Below are positions 26,901 through 34,480 of a stretch of DNA of 64,000 nucleotides, piece after piece. Every line of letters begins with the position of its first letter. Position 1 is the stretch's first letter. The translations under genes were made by a program, and so were the position numbers. A model generated the notes under the pieces. It saw nothing but the letters and a program-made list of their open reading frames with translations. It ran no database searches and was not told where the DNA came from. Origin of the DNA: Rhodothermaceae bacterium bin80 (lineage in GTDB: Bacteria; Bacteroidota; Rhodothermia; Rhodothermales; Bin80); NCBI GenBank assembly GCA_002238805.1, contig MPNB01000006.1, forward strand, positions 18,065 through 82,064, given 5' to 3'.

Positions 26901-28849
26901 AAGTCGCCCCAGTCGTTGTCTTCAACGCTTGCCGCGGGACAGAGCAACGTATATGGCGAATTAAACCCAAATACCTTACCACTCTTACTATGAATAATGT
27001 GATGTGTAGCAAGCTCGGGAGTTACCTCTTTGATTAAACGCGCAAGAGTCAATCTTTCAGAGTCTTCCTCGTCTTTGATTTCTTCTACTTTCAGCACCCC
27101 GCGCGCTCGCCCTACCAATAGCATTTCTAGCTTGCGCAGCACTGTCAATTTTTGCCTCTCTACCTGAAACTTGAATTCCTCGGCCACTGCAATTGGATGC
27201 GGCCAACCATTAGGAGAGATGTGCTTATCCTCGAAAAGAACAGATAGTGCATCAGGAGCTTTTTCAACGGGTTTCAACTGACCCGCGTCTCCTCCCCACT
27301 GAGGAGTTACACCGGGTTCGTACTGAGTAGGCCAATACCCTCCTGAATTCGATTGACCTGATTCCGCCCCCCCGACCTCCACCAGTTCATCCCTCCACTC
27401 CTCTTTAATCCAACGTGCGATCCAATAGAACAGAGACAAAGCAACCCGTTCGGCTTCAATGAGTTTGGGAGAATCCCGCAGAGTGAACGGATTCTTTCTT
27501 AGCCGTTCGCGAGTTTTTATCTCAAGTATGAAGCTCCTTTTGCAAAGCTCCGCCTTCACCGTTTGCCTCTCCACGCCTAATCCGCTTAGCCATTTCAGAC
27601 TCTCATCGCAGACCTTTTTGATATCCTCGAGTTCGCTTATAACGTCTCTTACCCTCACCTTCGATACAGAAGATATCTTCTGAAGGATTACAGGTCGTGG
27701 AGATTCAGACAATCCATAATTCAAACGATTTTTTAGACGTTCAATGCCTCGGGCTGTCCCCTCGTCCGCATTCGCTAGTACTTTAATGAATAAGTCAATA
27801 ATGTGAACGAGAACTGTCCCTTTGTCAACCAGGTTGCGCAGTGTAGAACCAGATTCTCCAATTTTTAGATCGCCGGTCAGTTTTGAAGGATTAGATGCCG
27901 ACATTCCATAGAGCCCCACGCTAAAGGGCTTGTCCTTCTGAAAATGATGGATAGCTGCCAGCGCAGCGATCGCATGTGCGTAAGAGTCTTCATATGGCTG
28001 CTGATTGTCAGCCTCCCACTTACGCGAGACTAACCCTTCTTCTGGAACTCCTACCAAAACGGAAGCCGCACATTTGGACAAGTCTTCGCCATAGAATGCA
28101 AGACCACTCTCCGCGTTATCCCTCATCCTGTTATTGCGTTCGCCTGCCTTCCTTTCATCCTCCTCAGATTCACCAACCATAGTGAACCAGGTATGGAGCA
28201 TGACAGCCATGGCAGGATTCCTTTTTTTCGCACACAAATCAGCAAGCGTAGGGGCAACAGATGATCCTGTCCCACCTACGCCGGACCCAGTGATTACTAT
28301 GCGATTTTTCGTATCCTCGCAAATGTTAAGCATCCGGGCGTACTCTGTATCGCGATTCAAAGCATCGCTACCCGCCCCGTTAACATCAAGCTCCTTGAAC
28401 CTGAAAATCAATGATCCTACAGCAGGCGAAGCCATAAAACCACGGGAAAAATCTATATCCTGCTGACGTTCGGAGAGAATCAATGGAAGTATCTGAGAAT
28501 TTTTGAATCTCATCCCACAGGTGTTGTAGGGCGGATTGGCCCAACCTTTGGGAGTTGGTTCCACAGTCTTACAATTCGGCAGAATATCAAGACCGAAGGC
28601 ATCCTGGCAATGATAACGACCTGGATGCGCTTCTATCAGATTCCGAACCTTCTGCCATGCCGTGTTTTTTTCTCCTCTGTCGCCGTCGTCTTGATCCACC
28701 AAGAATAAATTCGGAAAACGAAACTTCCCTTCTGAAGTGTCATCGACTGGGGTGTCAAAAAAAGCAAATGGCTCTCCCAATATGTGCAGACGCACCATCG
28801 CCAACATAACATGGGCACCTGTTCCTCCACATGCAATCAAATAATTCAT
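23963..28849 (-). CDS. Giant protein: tubulin-like GTPase domain plus actin/Hsp70-like ATPase domain
   Basis: This 1,628-residue protein opens with YLIACGGTGAHVMLAMVRLH, a tubulin/FtsZ first-loop-like motif (GGTGAH, residues 8-13). GSGVGGTGSSVAPTLADL (GGTGSS, 192-197) resembles the tubulin T4 signature, and NNRMRDNAESGL (about 239-250) may mark the later nucleotide-contacting helix. A middle region of about 700 residues is unrecognised. From about 1045 an actin/Hsp70-type ATPase domain begins: LAVDFGTSHTVAAVE (phosphate 1, Asp1051), ESHAAKKA (about 1265), VADLGGRTLDILLS (phosphate 2, Asp1286) and VVQIQGNGWRLW (adenosine-like). No membrane segments are seen. It is the largest gene of a six-gene operon with channel-like partners. 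The cellular role is unknown. Confidence 0.7.
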   Translation of the reverse strand: MNYLIACGGTGAHVMLAMVRLHILGEPFAFFDTPVDDTSEGKFRFPNLFLVDQDDGDRGEKNTAWQKVRNLIEAHPGRYHCQDAFGLDILPNCKTVEPTPKGWANPPYNTCGMRFKNSQILPLILSERQQDIDFSRGFMASPAVGSLIFRFKELDVNGAGSDALNRDTEYARMLNICEDTKNRIVITGSGVGGTGSSVAPTLADLCAKKRNPAMAVMLHTWFTMVGESEEDERKAGERNNRMRDNAESGLAFYGEDLSKCAASVLVGVPEEGLVSRKWEADNQQPYEDSYAHAIAALAAIHHFQKDKPFSVGLYGMSASNPSKLTGDLKIGESGSTLRNLVDKGTVLVHIIDLFIKVLANADEGTARGIERLKNRLNYGLSESPRPVILQKISSVSKVRVRDVISELEDIKKVCDESLKWLSGLGVERQTVKAELCKRSFILEIKTRERLRKNPFTLRDSPKLIEAERVALSLFYWIARWIKEEWRDELVEVGGAESGQSNSGGYWPTQYEPGVTPQWGGDAGQLKPVEKAPDALSVLFEDKHISPNGWPHPIAVAEEFKFQVERQKLTVLRKLEMLLVGRARGVLKVEEIKDEEDSERLTLARLIKEVTPELATHHIIHSKSGKVFGFNSPYTLLCPAASVEDNDWGDLWEELTDYAKKRDWKESESWGALGSASAKTWSCIAGWVKRLAEDIPKGSRLVLVDVLSERCKDKVGSFGIAEHLSIRLGDESWEIPLPVEGESTFLPDGSDADGEQVDELIKRVPEFKEIGGFKLVKDFRMPGLPHPVHMIWKRHLDEIQKQGKIFAWGRNEAKNQIWIKEDLENTIYVDNIRVIDIDAIKIRICVPLEQQPVPGSKCSAEELIYPDIPLRPDYIGLVVSPDKSRQGGEGEVLIDNLTNKSIETIKREVKDDKVCWTLNLRGRSKPVKITVRPEKRARAHWMIWPNFRTKRNEDSWRAYYVYSHSTQKSLEVRTIYENSEKGGALSRLQSGPPEGFGPSHPVKFDVKKSRHVGGPPVALCAYDHDIKEDVGIYLIALEELSKADDSWKLAVDFGTSHTVAAVEKKNKEGAQTVDLAAELVPDIPDKEKLSLHISENWPNEPDPAMQLDTWRPTYSEKENGGTSKSLLSSDLWATQKLDTLESGRVEDEWEPMTHYAIPNVRLRRSDGSAHVLSGFKWETKQRGFKGKEPWLRKCYLRMAIEVFVADIIRKLGQVPKKIEFTFTYPLRGTSTRDTEKYKTSIQEVLKCIREDLGCEAELVGSGLYSESHAAKKAMGTRDKLEVKLVADLGGRTLDILLSCSDGEVKDGKRNKFGEVADSVKLGGHLLLETLAKKADSCLPKDRGWKQANNSDACLMNLRAWMRSMGSEQLFHIALWNSKSEYLGLEGFENSAEGRERKETAVRLIHRYFWFITDFLARSLVAYIGKDIWPKLENEQDRKDLKIVVQIQGNGWRLWYDSSDYIEIQSKIKERIQRRASDFWNDVGLNELNSEIWHEDQGRSDPKLGPIKNAVGEEMSPNDVLKRSHKFPLAKLVFDDHLGERVQKNWFDALPFENVEESVELYVWEEIDPPLLVDYPLEGHPKVTVRIDDNCMRKINKGLKDESSRDVRKLDAPVAALIWENAFNSENIMG

Positions 28850-28870
28850 GTTAACTCAGGATCTCTTGAT

Positions 28871-29395
28871 CTAAGTGGTGATTTTCTTTACTGCATAACG
28901 AAATACCAAAAAGGGAACCACCAAACCAATCATGCATCCGGCAACCAAGCCCAGACTACTCACCAATTTTTGATCGTAGGTACATTCAGCTCCTACGAAT
29001 AGGAGTATCAGGACAAGCACAATGATCGCAATGATGACTGGGGTCAACCAGTTGAAATATGATTGAGGGGGCTCAGATTGAGAAGGGTCCCACTTCTTCA
29101 ACCTTCGATACTGAATGAAGAAGATCACACCAAAGGCAATAAGTGACACCAAAAGCGTCGTTCCACCCCAAGACAAAAAGAGTTTTAACGATGTGTAAGC
29201 ATCTCCAGAGGGACCAAGCTCGCAGAGCCTACCTATAGCAGAACACCCGGAAAAGACGAGTGCTAGGACTAAAGCTGCACAGCTACGCCAAAAAAATGGG
29301 AGGGGAGAATTTTTATGAATCAGATCGGATCTTAGGCGCGACGACGATCTGCTCCTAGTTTGGTGGTGGAAAAATCTATACTCGCTAGGCAACAT
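28871..29395 (-). CDS. Predicted three-span membrane protein, first gene of the locus
   Basis: This 174-residue protein has an Arg/Ser-rich N-terminus and then three hydrophobic segments: SCAALVLALVFSGC (possibly a signal or lipobox), TTLLVSLIAFGVIFFIQY, and a C-terminal pair VIIAIIVLVLILLFVG / GLVAGCMIGLVVPFLVF. A Cys pair (LCELGPSG, ECTYDQ) lies in the predicted outside loops. It ends 21 bp before the giant gene and shares its direction, so it probably leads the operon. The start codon is uncertain because of the unusual basic N-terminus. No family recognised. Confidence 0.5.
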   Translation of the reverse strand: MLPSEYRFFHHQTRSRSSSRLRSDLIHKNSPLPFFWRSCAALVLALVFSGCSAIGRLCELGPSGDAYTSLKLFLSWGGTTLLVSLIAFGVIFFIQYRRLKKWDPSQSEPPQSYFNWLTPVIIAIIVLVLILLFVGAECTYDQKLVSSLGLVAGCMIGLVVPFLVFRYAVKKITT

Positions 29396-30047
29396 CAGAT
29401 AACCGCACTCTTGAACTACTCTTTACATTTGTCCGGGGGGGCAATATACACCAAATTTGTTTTTTACACTCGTCCCGCATGGAAGACTAGGAACGGTTAT
29501 GAAGAGATGCCACAATGAGGGATCGTCTGTGGGAAATCGGGCGTAATCCGAGGTCCAATTGATCTGAATACTGGCGAAGCCAAAATTGCATCGGTAAAAT
29601 GAACACAATTGTACGATTCATGGACAGATAATAAGTCGCGCATACTAGATTTTTTTTTGGTTTCCACACAGGATAGATTAAGGCTAGTTAGTGGTCAATG
29701 TTACCGTTTTGGGGTATTCTTTGGCATGCATTCTGCAATGAGTTTGATCTATTCAGTATTCGTCCCTACAAGGTTATACGTTCTGTAAAACAGCTCGAAA
29801 ATTGCAGTACACCGATACGATCTTGTTTCCTAACGGCGGTTTTCATGCTGCCCTACATCAGAGCCCCCAACGTGCGCCAGGTTGCAAGTATGTCCGTATT
29901 GGAGAGTGCGGGGTGATTTTTGGAAAACTGTCGAAGGTAGAGGGTAGAGAACCTCTGAAAATATTGGAGCTGCAGTCCCGTTTTTCTGTGGTAACTTAAG
30001 CCTATATCTACAATTTCGATTCGTGGTAGGACCATTTTTTTGTAACA
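29396..30047. other. Gene-free gap upstream of the six-gene locus and the intact transporter
   Basis: Roughly 650 bp contain no open frame with protein-like composition. It must hold the divergent promoters of the six-gene operon (minus) and the DASS transporter (plus). A T9 run occurs at about 29650. I could not identify promoter boxes with confidence. Confidence 0.4.
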
Positions 30048-31544
30048 ATGGAGACAACTCCGCCATACGGATTACGACAACGCGTGGGCCTGTTCCTGGG
30101 GCCGCTTTGGCTGTTGGCTGTACTCGTACTGCCTCCACCAAGCGGACTGGAGCTGGAAGCATGGTACACAGCAGGCGCAGCTCTTTTGATGGCCACGTGG
30201 TGGATCGCTGAATCCATCCCAATTCCCGCAACCTCCCTTCTCCCGCTGATTCTGTTTCCAATTATGGGAGTGAACACAATGCAGGATACCGCAGAGCCCT
30301 ACGCACATCCTATCATCTTTCTGTTTATGGGTGGCTTCATCATCGCACTAGGAATGATGCGATGGGATTTGCACCGGCGCATTGCAATCTGGATTATTTC
30401 CCGTGCTGGTACGGGACCACGGGCATTGATTGCCGGATTCATGGTGGCGACCGCAGGACTGAGCATGTGGGTCAGTAATACCGCAACAACCCTGATGATG
30501 CTACCCGTTGCACTCTCTGTCATCGCGCTAGCCGATACTGAGGGAACAGTAGACCAGTTTAAGCACCATTTTGCAGTTGCTTTGCTCCTGGGCGTCGCCT
30601 ACGCAGCTAACATAGGGGGGATGGGTACGCTCATCGGCACAATCCCCAACGCATTTATCAGTGCATTCTTCGAAAGTGAGTACGGATACACCATAACATT
30701 CACAAAATGGCTTTCGGTCGGTGTGCCAATTGTACTCATTGGTGTACCCCTGGTATTCTTCGCGATCACTCGATTTCTCTACTCATTTGACAAAAAGGAT
30801 CTGATTGGAAGTGAGTCGATCATAGCAGAGCAACAACAAAAGCTCGGGCCTATGAAGAAGGGCGAGAAAATTGTAGCCGTAGTGTTCACCATTACTGCAC
30901 TGCTCTGGATAACTCGTCCATTACTTGCTCCCATAATCCCTGGGTTGACCGATGCAAATATCGCGATGCTTGGAGGACTATCGCTGTTTGTGATCCCCAT
31001 CGATTTTAAACGCGGTATCTTCGCGCAGGATTGGCATACAGCCAGGAAGCTGCCATGGGGGGCACTCATCCTGATTGGAGGCGGACTGAGCCTTGCGGGA
31101 GCCGTTTCGGGTAGCGGTCTCGCTGCGTGGCTCGGCGAATCACTCCACCCACTTCAGCAATTTCCTACGATTCTTATTGTCCTTATTACAACAGGCGTCA
31201 TTGTTTTTCTTACAGAGATTACCAGCAATACTGCCACCACGGCAACATTCCTGCCGGTGCTCGCAGCTCTCGCCCTGGCCGTTGGAGAGAGCCCCCTGCT
31301 TTTGGCTGTGCCCGCAGCCCTGGGGGCTAGTTGTGCATTCATGCTACCCGTTGCAACGCCCCCTAACGCTATCGTTTACGGTAGTGGACGCGTAGAGGTC
31401 TTCGAAATGGCACGGGCAGGCCTCTTGCTTAACTTTGCCTTCCTTGTGCTGATCACCGTTTGTGCATACTCTATAGTGCTCTGGGTATTTGGGATTGATG
31501 TCGGAATTATCCCAGATTGGGCAGTGCAAAACCACTCACCATGA
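30048..31544 (+). CDS. DASS/SLC13-family sodium-coupled anion transporter
   Basis: This 498-residue inner-membrane transporter has about 11-12 hydrophobic segments. It carries the two paired SNT motifs of the divalent anion:Na+ symporter family: SNTATTLMMLPVA (first half) and SNTATTATFLPVLAA (second half), with GTLIGTIPN and GASCAFMLPVATPPNAIVYG completing the inverted-repeat core. Family substrates are dicarboxylates, citrate or sulfate; the substrate here cannot be fixed. A deleted copy of the same gene lies at 19355-19737. It is followed after 58 bp by KDG kinase, possibly co-transcribed, which would suit uptake of a sugar acid or organic acid. Confidence 0.9.
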   Translation: METTPPYGLRQRVGLFLGPLWLLAVLVLPPPSGLELEAWYTAGAALLMATWWIAESIPIPATSLLPLILFPIMGVNTMQDTAEPYAHPIIFLFMGGFIIALGMMRWDLHRRIAIWIISRAGTGPRALIAGFMVATAGLSMWVSNTATTLMMLPVALSVIALADTEGTVDQFKHHFAVALLLGVAYAANIGGMGTLIGTIPNAFISAFFESEYGYTITFTKWLSVGVPIVLIGVPLVFFAITRFLYSFDKKDLIGSESIIAEQQQKLGPMKKGEKIVAVVFTITALLWITRPLLAPIIPGLTDANIAMLGGLSLFVIPIDFKRGIFAQDWHTARKLPWGALILIGGGLSLAGAVSGSGLAAWLGESLHPLQQFPTILIVLITTGVIVFLTEITSNTATTATFLPVLAALALAVGESPLLLAVPAALGASCAFMLPVATPPNAIVYGSGRVEVFEMARAGLLLNFAFLVLITVCAYSIVLWVFGIDVGIIPDWAVQNHSP

Positions 31545-31602
31545 CAATGGCAAAACGTACATAGATGTCTAACACGCGCTACAATAATAACTCTGATCGA
31601 AA

Positions 31603-32637
31603 ATGAAACACTGCGTCACATTTGGCGAAATCATGCTGAGGCTTTCCCCGCCTGGACTGCAACGATTCGTACAGGCATCCTCATTCGAGGTGCGCTATGG
31701 AGGAGCGGAAGCAAACGTTGCTGCTTCACTGGCCGGATTTGGGATCCCCGTTCAGTTTGTCTCACGCGTACCCTCGAACGAGCTGGGAACCAGTGCAGTG
31801 CAAACTGTGCGTGCACTCGGAGTCGGAACACAATTTATCCAGCGCGGAGGAGAACGTCTGGGAATCTACTTCTTGGAAACCGGCGCGTCCGCTCGCGCAA
31901 GCAAGGTCCTTTATGACCGCGCATACTCGGGGATCGCTTCCATAGAGCCGGGAATGATCAACTGGGATGATGTCTTTGCAGGAGCTGGGTGGTTTCACTG
32001 GACTGGAATCACGCCGGCAGTTTCTGAGGGGGCAGCACTGGCTGTGGGGGAAGCCCTCGCAGCGGCGAAGCGTCAGAACGTGACGATCTCCGTTGATCTC
32101 AATTACCGTGGAAATTTGTGGAAGTGGGGAAAAACCCCTGGAGAAGTAATGCCCGATCTGGTTGCTTCATGCAATGTTATTGTAGGTAATGAGGAAGATG
32201 CCCAGAAGGTCTTTGGTATTCATCCTGAGGGCATCGAGGTAAAAAGCGGCCATCTGGAAGCTTCCGCCTATGAATCAGTCGGCCGACAACTTATGGAACG
32301 ATTTCCGCGCTGCCAACGGGCCATCATTACACTGCGCAGTTCTATCAGTGCCTCACACAATGCCTGGTCCGGCGTCCTGTGGGATGGATCGAAGCTATTG
32401 TACGGGCCTAAGTACGATATCACGCATATCGTTGACCGTGTTGGAGGGGGAGACTCGTTCGTAGGTGGCTTAATCTATGGACTCCTGGCCTTTGATGGTG
32501 ACAATCAAAAAGCGTTGAACTTTGCTGTGGCCGCTTCCTGTCTCAAACACACTATACCCGGGGATTTCAACCTGGTGAGTGTGGCTGAGGTGGAAAAACT
32601 GCTCTCTGGAGATGCTTCCGGCAGGGTTACCCGCTAG
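31603..32637 (+). CDS. kdgK: 2-keto-3-deoxygluconate kinase (PfkB family)
   Basis: This 344-residue ribokinase-fold sugar kinase begins CVTFGEIMLRLSPPG and continues EVRYGGAEANVAASLAGFG, as in KdgK. The substrate-lid region DLNYRGNLWKW and the C-terminal VDRVGGGDSFVGGLIYGLL, with the catalytic Asp in GGGDS, are intact. KDG kinase phosphorylates 2-keto-3-deoxygluconate in uronate (pectin/alginate) or Entner-Doudoroff-type catabolism. The specificity call rests on overall resemblance (FGEIMLRLSPP is typical) and remains open to other PfkB sugars. No kdgA aldolase is adjacent. Confidence 0.8.
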   Translation: MKHCVTFGEIMLRLSPPGLQRFVQASSFEVRYGGAEANVAASLAGFGIPVQFVSRVPSNELGTSAVQTVRALGVGTQFIQRGGERLGIYFLETGASARASKVLYDRAYSGIASIEPGMINWDDVFAGAGWFHWTGITPAVSEGAALAVGEALAAAKRQNVTISVDLNYRGNLWKWGKTPGEVMPDLVASCNVIVGNEEDAQKVFGIHPEGIEVKSGHLEASAYESVGRQLMERFPRCQRAIITLRSSISASHNAWSGVLWDGSKLLYGPKYDITHIVDRVGGGDSFVGGLIYGLLAFDGDNQKALNFAVAASCLKHTIPGDFNLVSVAEVEKLLSGDASGRVTR

Positions 32638-32756
32638 CAACCCGTTGATAAAGTCAGGGTCTAGGATGATGAGGCCCGGCCTAGGAACCTACCTTGCTAT
32701 TACATCTTAGGCCAGTGTCGTTAGTCCCGCTAAATCCAAGATTATTAACCAAAATC

Positions 32757-33539
32757 ATGAGAGCAAACTGTTTAGCTCCAACCTCTGAAAATGGTATTGG
32801 AGGAGGCTCAAAGTATTTCACAATAAACCAGACCCCACAACAATCAAATGAAGCAACCAAGGGCAAAATATGCGCTCACGACGGCCCGAAATACCCGTGT
32901 GACCGGCCAGTATATGTGAAAGGATATTGCTCAGTGCACTATCACAGGCAGTACCGGGGCAACCTAATGGACGCCCCGTTCAGGAGCAAAAACAAAGGCA
33001 AGATTTGCGCCCACGATGGCCCAAAGTACCCATGTGACCGGCCGGCAAAATCCAAAGGGTACTGCGAGACGCATGTGCTGAGGCTGTACCACGACAGTCC
33101 AATGGACGTCCCGCCCAAGATCAATAATAAAGGAAAGACATGTGCACACGATGGTCCGAAGTACTCGTGTGATCGGCCAGCACAGAGCAAAGGATATTGT
33201 CGAACACACTATTCGAGGCAAAGACTCGGCAGGCCAATGGACGCCCCAATCAGGATCAGGGGCGAAACCAGGAGCAAGATATGCACCCACGACGGCCCGA
33301 AGTACCCGTGCGACCGGCCAGTGATGGCCAAAGGATACTGCAATGCGCACTATAACCGGCAGTACAACGGCCACCCAATGGATGCCCCGATCACGAGTGA
33401 AAACGAAGGCAAAAAATGCGTCCACGACGGCCCGATGTACCCGTGTGATCGGCCGGTAAGGGCCAAAGGATACTGCCAAATGCACCGTAGACGACAGCTC
33501 GAGGGCAGACCGATGGATGCCCCATCAACAAAGACCTAA
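32757..33539 (+). CDS. Protein of five tandem Cys/His zinc-knuckle-like repeats
   Basis: This 260-residue protein starts at ATG 32757; the longer frame from a TTG at 32694 is less likely. After a 38-residue leader it consists of five repeats of about 45 residues. Each has the pattern C-x-H-DGPxYxCDRP-x5-KGYC-x2-H followed by basic residues and MD(A/V)P. The four invariant metal-ligand candidates per repeat (C, C, C, H, plus the early H) resemble single zinc-binding modules found beside HNH nucleases in phages and actinobacteria (GCxRPxxARGLCxxHYxR type). The repeated basic surfaces suggest nucleic-acid binding. No enzymatic domain, signal or membrane segment is present, and no full-length family is recognised. 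Confidence 0.7.
   Translation: MRANCLAPTSENGIGGGSKYFTINQTPQQSNEATKGKICAHDGPKYPCDRPVYVKGYCSVHYHRQYRGNLMDAPFRSKNKGKICAHDGPKYPCDRPAKSKGYCETHVLRLYHDSPMDVPPKINNKGKTCAHDGPKYSCDRPAQSKGYCRTHYSRQRLGRPMDAPIRIRGETRSKICTHDGPKYPCDRPVMAKGYCNAHYNRQYNGHPMDAPITSENEGKKCVHDGPMYPCDRPVRAKGYCQMHRRRQLEGRPMDAPSTKT
32871..33525 (+). repeat. Five coding tandem repeats, 135-141 bp period
   Basis: The first Cys codon of each repeat falls at 32871, 33006, 33141, 33282 and 33417, so the periods are 135, 135, 141 and 135 bp. Repeats are highly similar at both DNA and protein level, which implies recent expansion or homogenisation. Confidence 0.85.
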
Positions 33540-34352
33540 AACGGCTTACTGGATTAGTGCTAACCATTCCGGCCTTGCGAGACTGAGCGAATCCAGTGCA
33601 ACCCGTACAGCAACCAAGCATCCGTACCTCTCACGGCTAATTTACCACGCGTATACGCCGCAAGTGTCGCTGGCGAAGACCAGCGTCCTGCAAATTCACA
33701 AAGGAAGCCCACGATATGCCAGCGACTGCACCAAACCTACGGGGAGTCTGTGCCCCAAGTACCGCTCTTCCTTCCCCAGGCACTCTGCGAAGCAACCACG
33801 CAGAACGCAGTAGATTGAGACCGCTGAGAGCGCCGTACCACAGACCGCATTCCCAGGACGAACAACGGACGATCGGCGGGAAGCGGACCTAATTCCTCCC
33901 GGAGTTCCGTGATCTAGGCCTGAATCCGACGCGCCGCAGGGGCACCGATACAGAGCACCGCACTCTTGCCGGTCAATCGGTAGTGGAGCAATGCACAAAC
34001 AGGAGCCCCGAATTGTTGCCTCTACAGCCAACGCGCAGGTCTCACCTTCTTGATCCGTTGATCCATCCTGAACTCCAACGCCGTACGCCCTCGTTACATG
34101 TCGGCCACAGGAAGAGATTATCCCTGCCAGACTTCGCTTGCCCGAAGACTCAGAAAATGCGAAAAACAAGGGGGCCGCGTACAATGCTCGAAAAAATAGC
34201 GTAAACTGTCGTACCCGTACCAGTCAATAAAAACAAAGAAACTCGAGACTAGGTATCTGGGGAAGATCGCATTGTACAGTATTTTTTGTGTATACGGGAC
34301 AAGGCTAAGCAATGCGTGAAATTGGTGGTGGATATGCCGTAACCACCGACTG
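33540..34352. other. Gene-free region with possible decayed coding sequence
   Basis: About 800 bp between the repeat protein and the tRNA have no convincing gene. The longest frame (33696-34184, minus) has a composition unlike a protein. Other minus-strand frames give short protein-like stretches broken by stops, which may be an old pseudogene that I cannot name. Confidence 0.35.
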
Positions 34353-34426
<74 letters not shown>

Positions 34427-34480
34427 ACTATAACGGGCCCTGCTACCCTATTGACTCAAAGCTGTTCCAGGAGGACTCTT

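Noticed and set aside
23963..28849. Plasmid-type TubZ segregation gene
   Set aside because: The protein is four times too long, has a second ATPase domain, and no tubR-like regulator or centromere repeats are adjacent.
19821..29395. Canonical Zorya type I/II system
   Set aside because: Only the channel pair resembles ZorA/ZorB. No ZorC, no ZorD helicase and no ZorE nuclease are present, and the 193-residue protein lacks a recognisable OmpA domain.
32871..33525. 135-bp repeats that could be a CRISPR or satellite array
   Set aside because: The frame is open through all units, with third-position changes and conserved Cys/His codons, so it is a protein repeat.
33696..34184. 162-codon open frame on the minus strand
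   Set aside because: The composition is Cys/Arg/Ser-rich without secondary-structure pattern or a ribosome-binding site. Overlapping frames look equally plausible as decayed sequence.
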